Assembly (NCBI GenBank): GCA_005223185.1
Contig: NJBN01000001.1
Location: 248,001 to 312,000, forward strand
Direction of reading: 5' to 3'
Origin: a candidate division LCP-89 bacterium B3_LCP
GTDB lineage: Bacteria; Electryoneota; B3-LCP
Length of the DNA stretch: 64,000 nucleotides
Positions 34,219 to 42,334 of the stretch are shown here, one piece after another. The position numbers and the translations under genes are program-made. The notes under the pieces are model-generated. The model had not been told where the DNA came from, searched no databases, and saw only the letters and a list, made by a program, of their open reading frames with translations. Within the stretch, counting starts at the first letter, position 1. Each line of letters opens with the position of its first letter.

Positions 34219-35610
34219 TTATTTTCCTTTTCTTTTTGCCTGCGGAAAAGCATGCCAGATACGAATGGCTAATATCAGACCGATTAAGGCAAAAGGCACT
34301 AAGAAGGGGGGCCACAGAGACCAGCTTTTGGTTGTAATAAATCCCAGGCATAGCGATTGTACTCCTGTGCCCAAATAGACGAAGCCGTCTATCAAACCCA
34401 CAGCCGTGGCAGCGCCTTTGCGGCCTCCGAAATCCATAGTGGCAGTACCTGACAGCATACCGTGTACGCCGATAACGCTTAAGCTCATGAAAGCTACTAT
34501 GAAGCCCAGGACGTACCAGGGGGCGTCCAGTGAGAAAATCAGCGCGACGGCGCCGCCCAACATAAGGCCGTACAGAAGGGTTGCTACCGGACCTCGCCTG
34601 GAACCGAAAACTTTATCAGAAACGAAGCCCGCAAAGATTCCTCCGGTTACACCCGCCAGCATCAGAACCAGTCCCCAGTTAGCACGCATGAAATGGTCAG
34701 CGCCGTACAGCAGCTCTTCCTTTATATATATGGGATACCAGTGCATGATGCCATTGCGCATGACGCCCGAACAGAATTCGATAGCGGCAACGGTCAGGAT
34801 GATCTTGTTGGTCAAGATCTTTTTCAGAAGGAGACCCAACTGAAATGGCGCGTCTTCCTCTCCGGATGAGGCATCACCGGTATCGAAATCCTGATGACCT
34901 GCTTGCCCGGGAAGATCACGCAGGAGGAACAGTTCGATGATGAACATAATTATCAGCAAACCAGCAGGGATGAAGAAGACCCACCAGGTTGCATCGATAC
35001 CGACGCCTTCAATACCCAGTAGTGAACGCAGCGCATTCTGAATGAAGTTAAGAGGGGTTTCCACGGTAGCCTTGGTTGCCTGCACAATGGCGTAACCCCA
35101 ATCGAAGGCGAAGTAGATGCCTAATGATATCAGAATGCCAAAGATGCCACCGAAGATTCCTCTCTCTCTGACATGGAACCAGGAGGCGTTGACCTTCACT
35201 ATCGCTACCGCTCCGTAACTCTGAAAGTACATGTTGGCGGCATACAGTACGCTGAATACCAGCCTTATGTTTAACTCGCCACCAGCTAACAACATGGAAC
35301 GAACTGTAAGTCCCATGATGATATTCATCAGCGCAGATCCTAAAGCTCCGATCAAGATAGCCTTTTTCCCACCGATGCGATCGGTTAAAGGACCGTTTAT
35401 GAGAAAGGAAAATGCGTAGGTGATGGTTCCAGCGGCGAAGATGATACCGAAGTCTTCCTTGGTCATCAGGTCGCCCAGGGCGTTCTTGGAAACCGTCAGG
35501 TTATAGCGTCCCATATAGAGGAATGCGTAAGTCAGTCCCAGTGGGAACCAGTTGAGGAAACGACGGATGCGATAGCTTTGTGAATGTTGAATGGGGATGC
35601 TTGCGGACAT
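34219..35610 (-). CDS. MFS transporter, organophosphate:phosphate antiporter (GlpT/UhpT) family
   Basis: 463 residues with 12 predicted helices. The N-terminus RRFLNWFPLGLTYAFLYMGRYNLTVSKNAL matches the first helix of the GlpT family, including the arginine in MGRYN. NGPLTDRIGGKKAILIG is the MFS loop 2-3 motif, and FAGFVSDKVFGSRRGP its repeat in the second half. Import of a sugar- or glycerol-phosphate in exchange for phosphate is likely; the exact substrate is not deducible. It is 31 bp downstream of the response regulator, an arrangement that recalls UhpA/UhpT control, although no histidine kinase is present here. Confidence 0.85.
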   Translation of the reverse strand: MSASIPIQHSQSYRIRRFLNWFPLGLTYAFLYMGRYNLTVSKNALGDLMTKEDFGIIFAAGTITYAFSFLINGPLTDRIGGKKAILIGALGSALMNIIMGLTVRSMLLAGGELNIRLVFSVLYAANMYFQSYGAVAIVKVNASWFHVRERGIFGGIFGILISLGIYFAFDWGYAIVQATKATVETPLNFIQNALRSLLGIEGVGIDATWWVFFIPAGLLIIMFIIELFLLRDLPGQAGHQDFDTGDASSGEEDAPFQLGLLLKKILTNKIILTVAAIEFCSGVMRNGIMHWYPIYIKEELLYGADHFMRANWGLVLMLAGVTGGIFAGFVSDKVFGSRRGPVATLLYGLMLGGAVALIFSLDAPWYVLGFIVAFMSLSVIGVHGMLSGTATMDFGGRKGAATAVGLIDGFVYLGTGVQSLCLGFITTKSWSLWPPFLVPFALIGLILAIRIWHAFPQAKRKGK

Positions 35611-35641
35611 GAGGCTTTATACTTATTAAGTGGCGTTAAGA

Positions 35642-36055
35642 TTAGTAGTGAGTTATCTGTTTCTTCTTCCCGAATTTCGCGATGATTGCTTCAAGTTGTG
35701 CTAATCTAACCGGCTTGTTAAGGATCAAGTCAGGCGGAACGGTCGAATCCTTCTTACTCTTGATCTGATCGTCACCTGTGAGGAAGATAACAGGAACCTG
35801 GGGATCGATTCTGCGGATTTCCTGCAGGAGTTGATAACCGTCAATCCCGGGCAAATTGATATCTGTCAGGACTATGTGTGGAGGCGGGTTGCTGGTTTTA
35901 AAACGGGACAAGGCGCTTCTGCCGTCGGTTTCCCAATGAAGTTCAACATTTTGTGTTTCGAAGAAACGCTTTAGCATTTTGCCCAGATCGGGGTCGTCTT
36001 CCACCAAAATAATTCTGATCCTCTCCTGTTTTTCCCCTCTGCTTGGTTCAACCAT
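35642..36055 (-). CDS. Stand-alone response-regulator receiver protein
   Basis: 137 residues. The acidic pocket is EDD near residue 20, the phospho-acceptor Asp is in VLTDINLPGIDGYQLL, the conserved Thr is in FLTGDD, and Lys is in ILNKPVRL. No output domain follows, so it acts by protein contact like CheY/Spo0F. It is 15 bp after the lipoprotein gene and 31 bp before the GlpT-like transporter gene. Confidence 0.9.
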   Translation of the reverse strand: MVEPSRGEKQERIRIILVEDDPDLGKMLKRFFETQNVELHWETDGRSALSRFKTSNPPPHIVLTDINLPGIDGYQLLQEIRRIDPQVPVIFLTGDDQIKSKKDSTVPPDLILNKPVRLAQLEAIIAKFGKKKQITHY

Positions 36056-36070
36056 ATTTATCCAATGTAC

Positions 36071-37393
36071 TTACTGATGCGTATGCGGTTTGGAAAAGGA
36101 AACCTCATCTGCGTTAAAAGAGCGAAGCGGAGCTTCAGGAGGCGTTATGGCGTTCGGATAAATACTATCCGGGCTGATCCACCTTCCACCATAAATCGAC
36201 CAGCCGGCTAAGATGTCAACCGGTTCAACGAATACTTCGATAGCCCATTCCATGTTGTTGAGATATTGCAGGGTGAAAAAACCGGGGTAATCTTCGTACA
36301 TTACATAGGAACGGGCGTAGATATAGGAACCGTCATAAAACGGATCAGGATTAATATCGTACGTCCAGTCAGCCTGGTAATAGCCAACGCAGAAGAAGTC
36401 CAGATTCAGGGGCCAGTCCACGTTCCATTCATTCCAGCCATAAATTGGATCCAAGGATTCTACCTGGTATATAGTGCCTGCATCAGTAATGTCGGGCCAT
36501 AAGCCGCCCAGATAGGATTCCACAGCCCAGCAGAGCAGATAGATTTCATCATAGGCGCCCACCAGCGTGTGAAGTTTTATGCGCACTTTGGATATTTTGT
36601 ATCCTTCCCAGCCCTCCGGGCGGTCGAAGCGCACGATGAAGAAGTAATCTTCTGGTTGGGCCTGGTAATAGTAGGCGGGGTTACCGCAGTATGACAACCA
36701 CTGTGGTGAGACGTCTCCATTGTAGGCGGTGAGCATGACGTCTGTTTCATCATTTCCCGTGTCAATGGTGAGCAGGGTTTCTATCTCTCCGGTTGGCGCA
36801 TTTTCGCGGTCTAAAATCAACCAGATGGAACTGGTTAACACTGTACTGCCAGAGTCTTCCGAAGCGGTTATCCATGGTTCCAGGATTTCCACCGTCCATT
36901 CCAGAGTACCCTGTCCTGCATTGACGATTGACAACTCAACCGAATCAGCGAAAGCACCGAAGTCGATTGATGGGGGGAGTTCACCTAATACCGGATCAGC
37001 GGAAAGTTCAGCATGTAATTCAACAACAATGTCACCGCCGTTGGATGTCAGCAGGAGATCGTCTTCATTTGAGCCGATAGCCAAAGATGCTCGCACCAGG
37101 TCGATAACTACAGTATCACTTTGTGAAGCTGAGAGGGAGCCGGTGTTTACCTGAGGGTCTACCCATCCCGGATAGCTGGAAATCGTCCATGACAGAATTC
37201 CGCCACCAGCGTTGTAGATTATCAACGTTCTCTGCGAACCTGCTATACCGAAATCAATGCTATTCTGAGAAACACCGATCAGAGGGTCATCACTCGGCCC
37301 GATTGATTCGTCAACGCTGCTGCCAATACACCCTACCAGAAAGCAAGTTAGGATGAAGGAAAGAATAGCGGTAATCAGGTTTGTGGTTTTCAT
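36071..37393 (-). CDS. Lipoprotein with two BACON-like beta domains
   Basis: 440 residues. Lipobox LVGC has its cysteine at residue 22. Two similar segments follow, IDFGIAGSQRTLIIYNAGGGILSWTI and IDFGAFADSVELSIVNAGQGTLEWTV, both continuing with a W-x-x-P/A stretch and a SGS-L/V-T/A phrase. This is the pattern of BACON or choice-of-anchor beta-sandwich domains, which often contact glycans. A C-terminal aromatic-rich region (about 240-440) is unassigned. It is the first gene of the minus-strand operon and has its own promoter. Confidence 0.78.
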   Translation of the reverse strand: MKTTNLITAILSFILTCFLVGCIGSSVDESIGPSDDPLIGVSQNSIDFGIAGSQRTLIIYNAGGGILSWTISSYPGWVDPQVNTGSLSASQSDTVVIDLVRASLAIGSNEDDLLLTSNGGDIVVELHAELSADPVLGELPPSIDFGAFADSVELSIVNAGQGTLEWTVEILEPWITASEDSGSTVLTSSIWLILDRENAPTGEIETLLTIDTGNDETDVMLTAYNGDVSPQWLSYCGNPAYYYQAQPEDYFFIVRFDRPEGWEGYKISKVRIKLHTLVGAYDEIYLLCWAVESYLGGLWPDITDAGTIYQVESLDPIYGWNEWNVDWPLNLDFFCVGYYQADWTYDINPDPFYDGSYIYARSYVMYEDYPGFFTLQYLNNMEWAIEVFVEPVDILAGWSIYGGRWISPDSIYPNAITPPEAPLRSFNADEVSFSKPHTHQ

Positions 37394-37420
37394 ACAGTGC
37401 AGTTAAGTTTGTCAGGTTGT

Positions 37421-37449
37421 AATATAGTGCGCAGCGAAACAAATTGCAA
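37421..37449 (-). promoter_or_regulatory. Sigma-70-type promoter of the minus-strand operon
   Basis: Minus strand TTGCAA, 17-bp spacer, TATATT, about 28 bp before the ATG at 37393. It would drive the lipoprotein, response regulator, transporter and P-loop genes. Confidence 0.65.
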
Positions 37450-37529
37450 GCAAATTCTGGAACTTGATGAAAAGTGCAGATCGGTTTGAGGGAGTAAATA
37501 ATAGGTATTATGAGCAGGAGTTGCTTTCA

Positions 37530-37570
37530 GCGTCAGGTCACACCCGCCTTCGGCGTCCAAGACCTGACGC
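37530..37570. repeat. Inverted repeat GCGTCAGGT...ACCTGACGC
   Basis: Perfect 9-bp arms (37530-37538 and 37562-37570) around a 23-nt loop containing CCGCCTTCGGCGT. A related ACCTGACGCAACA phrase occurs at about 26510, in the other palindrome-rich gap. Confidence 0.7.
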
Positions 37571-37584
37571 AACATCAAACGCGC

Positions 37585-37656
37585 GTAGGGGTCGACCTTG
37601 CGTCGACCCGCTAATTGGTTCAGAATTGAATAAGCGGGGGCAAGCCCCCGCGCTAC
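37585..37656. repeat. Hybrid REPIN: two different inverted REP types
   Basis: Left REP 37585-37610 (GTAG, stem GGGTCGA/TCGACCC) is the intergenic partner of the copy inside the LVIVD gene. Right REP 37633-37656 is the inverted GCGGGGGC type ending GCGCTAC. GTAG is at both outer ends. Confidence 0.82.
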
Positions 37657-37826
37657 ACCAAGTCGTGGTCGGGGACGAACCCGAGAATATCAAGCTTACG
37701 AACAAATAGTCCGAAATGCGGAAACACATAACGCTAAGCTAAATTATCTCTATAATATGCTTGCATCTAAGGCTGTCGATGGATATTTTGGTTCTACACC
37801 AATTTCTTCTTAAGGATATGTAAATA

Positions 37827-38771
37827 ATGAGCGAAAACCACTTCTTAGAACGTAAAGAATGTCCCGCCTGCAAATCACTCAAGTTGGAACAGATCTATTC
37901 CTGTGGTTTTCAGCAATCCCCCATTCGGGAGTATCTTGAAGCTTTCTATTCCGGGCAGGGTCATATCGAAAGTAAATATCTCGCCGATGCCTCCTATATT
38001 CTCGTCGAATGCTCAGATTGCGGGATGATCTTTCAGCGGGAAATACCTGATGACTTCCTATCTGATAAACTCTATGAAGAGTGGATAGATCCGGATCTCG
38101 CCCGTAAAAGACACCTGGAAGATTACAACTTACAGAAATTCAAGAGGTATGCTCAGGAAATTTTATTATTAATAGGTTATGTTGGCAAATCCCTAAACGA
38201 GCTAAAATTCTTCGATTTTGGTATGGGATGGGGTGAATGGGCAAACGTGGTGCGGGCTTTTGGGTGTAGCTGTACGGGTCTGGAGATTTCACCGACACGA
38301 ATTGAATTCGCCCGGTCGCAGGGACTTAAGATCATATCTCCTGATAAAGTGCCTGAAGGGCATTACGATGTGATCAACTGCGAACAGGTTTTCGAGCACA
38401 TTGCAGATCCGTTGGGAACGCTTAGGTGGCTTAAAACCGCCTTAAAACCCGGTGGTCTGATCAAGGTAAATGTCCCTGACGGAAGGGGAGTTAAGCGGTA
38501 TCTTTCTGAAGATAACTGGAGATCGGCAGGCAGCGGGCGTAAGCTGATAAATCCAGTAAGTCCGTTAGAACATATCAACTGTTACAATCGCTCAGGCTTA
38601 ATTCGAATGGGCGAAGTTTGCGGATTAAAGAGCATCGATATTCCACTATCGCTGCAGTGGAAGTACAGCATAAACATCGATGGAATTGGTGGTATATTAA
38701 AAGGATTGCTGCGTCCGATATACGGACGCTATTGGGGCAGGAGTACGAACGTGCTTTTCAGGTTTGAATAG
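37827..38771 (+). CDS. Zinc-ribbon SAM-dependent methyltransferase
   Basis: 314 residues. The N-terminal ribbon has CPACKS and CSDCGMIFQRE. The SAM-binding motif is FFDFGMGWGEWANVVRAFG (about residues 129-147), with GLEISPTRIEFA after it, and VINCEQVFEHIADPLGTL is the motif IV region. The family (Methyltransf_23-like with zinc ribbon) often modifies sugars or glycolipids. It is separated from its neighbours and convergent with the HlyD-type gene only 10 bp away, with no visible terminator between. Confidence 0.82.
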   Translation: MSENHFLERKECPACKSLKLEQIYSCGFQQSPIREYLEAFYSGQGHIESKYLADASYILVECSDCGMIFQREIPDDFLSDKLYEEWIDPDLARKRHLEDYNLQKFKRYAQEILLLIGYVGKSLNELKFFDFGMGWGEWANVVRAFGCSCTGLEISPTRIEFARSQGLKIISPDKVPEGHYDVINCEQVFEHIADPLGTLRWLKTALKPGGLIKVNVPDGRGVKRYLSEDNWRSAGSGRKLINPVSPLEHINCYNRSGLIRMGEVCGLKSIDIPLSLQWKYSINIDGIGGILKGLLRPIYGRYWGRSTNVLFRFE

Positions 38772-38781
38772 TTCAGCCTGT

Positions 38782-39849
38782 TTACTGTATCAATATGATC
38801 GGCGAGCCGTTTATAAGTCTGTCATGTCCGTGGGTTATGAGCCTGTCCCCTTTATGCAATCCCTTGTCAATGATGACGTTGTACCCAATCACAGGTCCTA
38901 ACTCAACGTGCCTGCGTACAGCGAATTCAGCGTTCTCGTCCGTGAGGAAGACTGAAGCGGATTGATCCTGTATGTCAACCAGAGCATCTTGAGGTATTAG
39001 AATCGCTTCTTGTTTTACACCAGTACTGATTGTAATAGACACTCGCTTGCCAATTTTTGCCACTCCGCCGGGATTTTCAAAGAGGACTTCAATATAGTAA
39101 GGATGATCCGTTCCCCCCTGGGTAATGCCTCTGGATTTGACTACGCCATTAAGCGGTATCTGCATCCTTTCTAATGGAACAACAATGGCGGAATGCCCGG
39201 TGTTCACCTGGTAATATTCCTCCTGATCCAGACTTGCCCTGGCGATTGCGTTAGGTTCGGTCTTAATAAAAAGGAGTACCGGTTGTCCGGATTTTATCGT
39301 ATCCCCCGGTGAGATAAAATATTCAATAATCTTTCCCTTGAAAGGTGCAAGTAAATGGTAGTTTAACCGGGCGGATTTAGCGCTGTAGTAAACGTCTATA
39401 AGGGTTGAAATGCGTTCAGCCTGCTCTTCTGAATCAATCGGTTCTGTCTGGTCTTTCAGGTTCAATTGGCGCGATCTGTAGAGTTCGCTGCGGGCGTCAA
39501 TCAGCATCAAGCCCCATTTCACCCAGTTCTGAATTAGAGCGGTGCTATCCAGCGTTACCAGTTTGTCACCTTCATTCACGCGACTGCCGATTTCATAATG
39601 AACATCGAGAACGATCCCACCAGATGGGAATGAAAGCTTTTGCTGACGTACCGGATAAACAATCCCTGCGCAGGGAATGGGACGTTGAACAACCTGTTTG
39701 TAGATGATTTTTGTTATTACTGGAACGGGAAGTGGACTTTCGGAATCTTCCCCCGCATCGTTCCGGTTACAGCTTGACACCAAGATGCAAACTGTACAAC
39801 ATAATATCACCTGTAAGACTTTGATTGGACTATTCCGCACGCGTATCAA
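38782..39849 (-). CDS. HlyD/RND-type membrane-fusion adaptor, lipoprotein
   Basis: 355 residues. The signal sequence ends in LVSSC (lipobox cysteine about residue 27), so the adaptor is lipid-anchored in the periplasm. GIVYPVRQQKLSFPSGGIVLDVHYEIGSRVNEGDKLVTLD is the first half of a biotinyl-lipoyl domain, and YHLLAPFKGKIIEYFISPGDTIKSG the second half. The hairpin between them is short. Beta-barrel and membrane-proximal domains follow (VSITISTG, ILIPQDALV). No RND pump, ABC pump or TolC gene is adjacent, so it is an orphan. The first start is TTG; a GTG lies 9 bp downstream. Confidence 0.85.
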   Translation of the reverse strand: MIRVRNSPIKVLQVILCCTVCILVSSCNRNDAGEDSESPLPVPVITKIIYKQVVQRPIPCAGIVYPVRQQKLSFPSGGIVLDVHYEIGSRVNEGDKLVTLDSTALIQNWVKWGLMLIDARSELYRSRQLNLKDQTEPIDSEEQAERISTLIDVYYSAKSARLNYHLLAPFKGKIIEYFISPGDTIKSGQPVLLFIKTEPNAIARASLDQEEYYQVNTGHSAIVVPLERMQIPLNGVVKSRGITQGGTDHPYYIEVLFENPGGVAKIGKRVSITISTGVKQEAILIPQDALVDIQDQSASVFLTDENAEFAVRRHVELGPVIGYNVIIDKGLHKGDRLITHGHDRLINGSPIILIQ

Positions 39850-39876
39850 TAAGGTTTATGATTATCTCTGCTGGCT

Positions 39877-39905
39877 AATGTACTCGTTTTTATTGTAAAA
39901 GTCAA
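39877..39905 (-). promoter_or_regulatory. Sigma-70-type promoter of the HlyD-like gene
   Basis: Minus strand TTGACT, 17-bp spacer, TACATT, about 27 bp before the start codon. Confidence 0.7.
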
Positions 39906-40043
39906 TATCGAATACCCTGAGGAGTTGTACCGTGTTAATGTGGTATTTTCAACAAGGAACTTGAAACTCAATTATGGCGTAAGGCAGTAAAGCCCAAAGT
40001 TACAGTTCATCCTGATCATGAATGATAGCGATAAGGCGGAATC

Positions 40044-41396
40044 TTGGGTATAAATTCCATAAATCAGCGCTTAAGAGGGTTTGGCAGGGAAGCATGGGCG
40101 TGGACGTCTTATGATTTTGCCAATTCCGCTTTTGCCACTTCGGTAACCGCCGTGATCTTCAGTAAATATTACGCGGGGGTCATAGCCGGAGGTGCTCGGG
40201 GGACGGACTTCCATATCTTAGGCTTCGATTTCAACATTCCGGGCGCTTCGCTCTTCCAGCTTTCTGTACTAATCGGTACGGTATTAACGATATTTATCAG
40301 TCCCTTCGTGGGCGTTTTTGCGGACATGACCGGTTCCAAGAAGAAGCTGCTGATTGTGGTAACGACAGTGGGCTGTTTTTTTACTGCCGGTCTGGCGTTC
40401 ATTAATCCCGGAGACGTGCTGCCGGGAGGACTTTTTTATGGCATCGCTCTATGTATGTTCCTCCTGGCTTTAAACCTGTACAACGCCTTCCTGCCGCAGA
40501 TCTGTTCCCAGCGCGATATCGGTTTGGTATCGGGGTTTTCCTGGGCTTTAGGGTATATGGGAGGGGGGATATGCCTCCTTCTTAACCTTATTATGCTGGA
40601 AAATCCGGGTATCTTAGGATTCGAAGAGGGCACTTTCGGCGTGAGTCATGTTATGCTGAGTGTGGCTCTGTGGTGGTGGTTATTCGCTCTACCGACTTTT
40701 GTAGGAGTGAAGGAGCGACCTCCCAGAAGAGACATTAATAGCCAGACCGCACGCCCTCGCCAGGTGTGGAAAAATTTAGTACAAACTTTCAAGCAGGCGC
40801 GGAAGTACAAGCAGTTGTGGCTCTTTCTGATCGCATATCTTTTCTTCACAAACGGCATAGAAACCACTATATCTACGGCGTCGATTTTTGGCGATCAAGA
40901 GCTGGGCATGAGTACAAGTTCACTGATCACTCTTTTTCTCATAGTGCAGTTCACCGCTTTCCCGGGGGCGATTTTATTCGGTGTATTAGTGGATACATAC
41001 GGGAATAAAAAGGTGCTCAGCCTGGCATTATCGGTATGGATTGTAGCACTGATCTGGGTGTATAATTTGGGTCTTTTCACCGATGCAGTCACTGAGTTTT
41101 ATTTTGCTGCGGTCATGATAGGTATAGTGCTTGGTGGCAGTCAAGCTTCTGCGAGATCTCTCTTCGCCTCCTTTACGCCTCCTGCACGATCGGCGGAATT
41201 CTTCAGTTTTTACGGTATCAGCGGCAGGTTGGCATCGGTGATGGGACCGTTGACTTTCGCCGCCGTGAACATAGCCACACGCAGTTTGCGGCATTCGATA
41301 ATAGCGATGGTTGTGTTCTTTGTGATTGGGCTGATAATCCTCTACCGAGTGAACGAAGAGGAGGGTATCCAGGCTGCCGCATTGGAAAGCCAATGA
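40044..41396 (+). CDS. MFS permease, Atg22/vacuole-effluxer-like family
   Basis: 450 residues from a TTG start with AAGGCGG upstream. It begins GREAWAWTSYDFANSAFATSVTAVIF, the hallmark of the UMF1/Atg22-like MFS group, and carries VGVFADMTGSKKKLL in the loop 2-3 position and FGVLVDTYGNKKVL in the second half. Twelve helices are expected. Yeast Atg22 exports amino acids from the vacuole; bacterial substrates are not established. Monocistronic here. Confidence 0.85.
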   Translation: MGINSINQRLRGFGREAWAWTSYDFANSAFATSVTAVIFSKYYAGVIAGGARGTDFHILGFDFNIPGASLFQLSVLIGTVLTIFISPFVGVFADMTGSKKKLLIVVTTVGCFFTAGLAFINPGDVLPGGLFYGIALCMFLLALNLYNAFLPQICSQRDIGLVSGFSWALGYMGGGICLLLNLIMLENPGILGFEEGTFGVSHVMLSVALWWWLFALPTFVGVKERPPRRDINSQTARPRQVWKNLVQTFKQARKYKQLWLFLIAYLFFTNGIETTISTASIFGDQELGMSTSSLITLFLIVQFTAFPGAILFGVLVDTYGNKKVLSLALSVWIVALIWVYNLGLFTDAVTEFYFAAVMIGIVLGGSQASARSLFASFTPPARSAEFFSFYGISGRLASVMGPLTFAAVNIATRSLRHSIIAMVVFFVIGLIILYRVNEEEGIQAAALESQ

Positions 41397-41428
41397 TGTA
41401 GAACGCCCTAAAAATTCGCAAGCTTCTG

Positions 41429-41457
41429 TTGACAAAATAACAATAGCTAATTATATT
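41429..41457 (+). promoter_or_regulatory. Sigma-70-type promoter of the CheY-like gene
   Basis: TTGACA (41429-41434), 17-bp spacer, TATATT (41452-41457), 35 bp before the ATG at 41493. It is the closest to consensus of the set. Confidence 0.83.
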
Positions 41458-41492
41458 CCATCTAAACTGATCCCTTATTTAAGGATAAGCCG

Positions 41493-41867
41493 ATGGTCAA
41501 GAGCCGCGTCCTTATAGTGGACGATGAAGAAGAGATCTGCGAACTTCTATCAGGGTTCCTTGAAAGTCAAGAGTACGAAACCTTTCAAGCAACCACAGGC
41601 GCTGATGCAATTACTTTATTGAAGGAAGCTCGCCCCCACATCCTGTTACTGGATATACGCATGCCAGAAATGAACGGCGTTGAAATCTTGCGGAAGATCA
41701 GGTCAATAGATAATGAAATATGCATTATCATGATCACAGGATACCACGATGTGGAGATTGCTCAGGAAACTCTAAAATTGGGCGCTTCCGATTTTATCAC
41801 CAAACCGATAGATTTAGACTACTTAGCCACCTCTATAGAGACGAAAGTCAAAACATTATTAGCTTAA
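41493..41867 (+). CDS. Single-domain response regulator
   Basis: 124 residues, a complete receiver domain with no output domain. The acidic pair is in LIVDDEEEI (residues about 6-14), the phospho-acceptor Asp in LLLDIRMPEMNGVEIL near residue 52, Thr in MITGYHD, and Lys in FITKPIDL near 105. It has its own near-consensus promoter. The partner kinase is not in the window. Confidence 0.92.
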   Translation: MVKSRVLIVDDEEEICELLSGFLESQEYETFQATTGADAITLLKEARPHILLLDIRMPEMNGVEILRKIRSIDNEICIIMITGYHDVEIAQETLKLGASDFITKPIDLDYLATSIETKVKTLLA

Positions 41868-42206
41868 TCGCGCAGAAATGGCAACGATCTGACAGGAACA
41901 CCTAAACACCTCAAATTCTGAGATCCCACCACAGTATTTATTTGTTGAACAACTTCCCATAGGATATTTCCTGTGAAGAAGGGTCTTTCCTCACGTGCGA
42001 ATCTAAATTATACTCATAAATAACTGTACGGCTTGTGAGCAGATGTCAGATCTGTGGACAAGCCCTATATTATAATAAATCATACAATTAACAACTTTAC
42101 CACTAAATCACCTGTCAAAAACCTCAACAGTTAGGTAAACTACAGCTTCATCAAACAGAGAGAAAGCCTATGTAACTAAAATAAAATTATAACGATACCT
42201 CCATTT
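41868..42206. other. AT-rich intergenic gap
   Basis: No ORF of note. A TATAAT-like box occurs near 42071 without a good -35. The 17-mer AACTAAAATAAAATTAT at 42174-42190 is repeated exactly at 15304-15320, also upstream of a gene; in such AT-rich DNA this may be coincidence. Confidence 0.45.
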
Positions 42207-42282
42207 CAGTTTATTGGCATCGGCTTTGCTTAATGGTAACGCAGAGTTGAACCTGCCTTAGTTTTCCATGCCCAATAAACTG
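42207..42282 (+). promoter_or_regulatory. Large stem-loop leader upstream of a secreted-protein gene
   Basis: CAGTTTATTGG-CAT (42207-42220) pairs with ATGCCCAATAAACTG (42268-42282) as a 14-bp stem with one bulge. Inside, CTTTGC pairs with GCAGAG. It ends 52 nt before the ATG at 42335, so it would lie in the 5' leader if transcription starts upstream. It could be a structured regulatory RNA or a mobile palindromic element. No known riboswitch consensus was recognised. Confidence 0.5.
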
Positions 42283-42334
42283 AATAGACCTGATGAGAAT
42301 TAGTATGATGTTGATGATTTCTGGAGGTAAGAAG

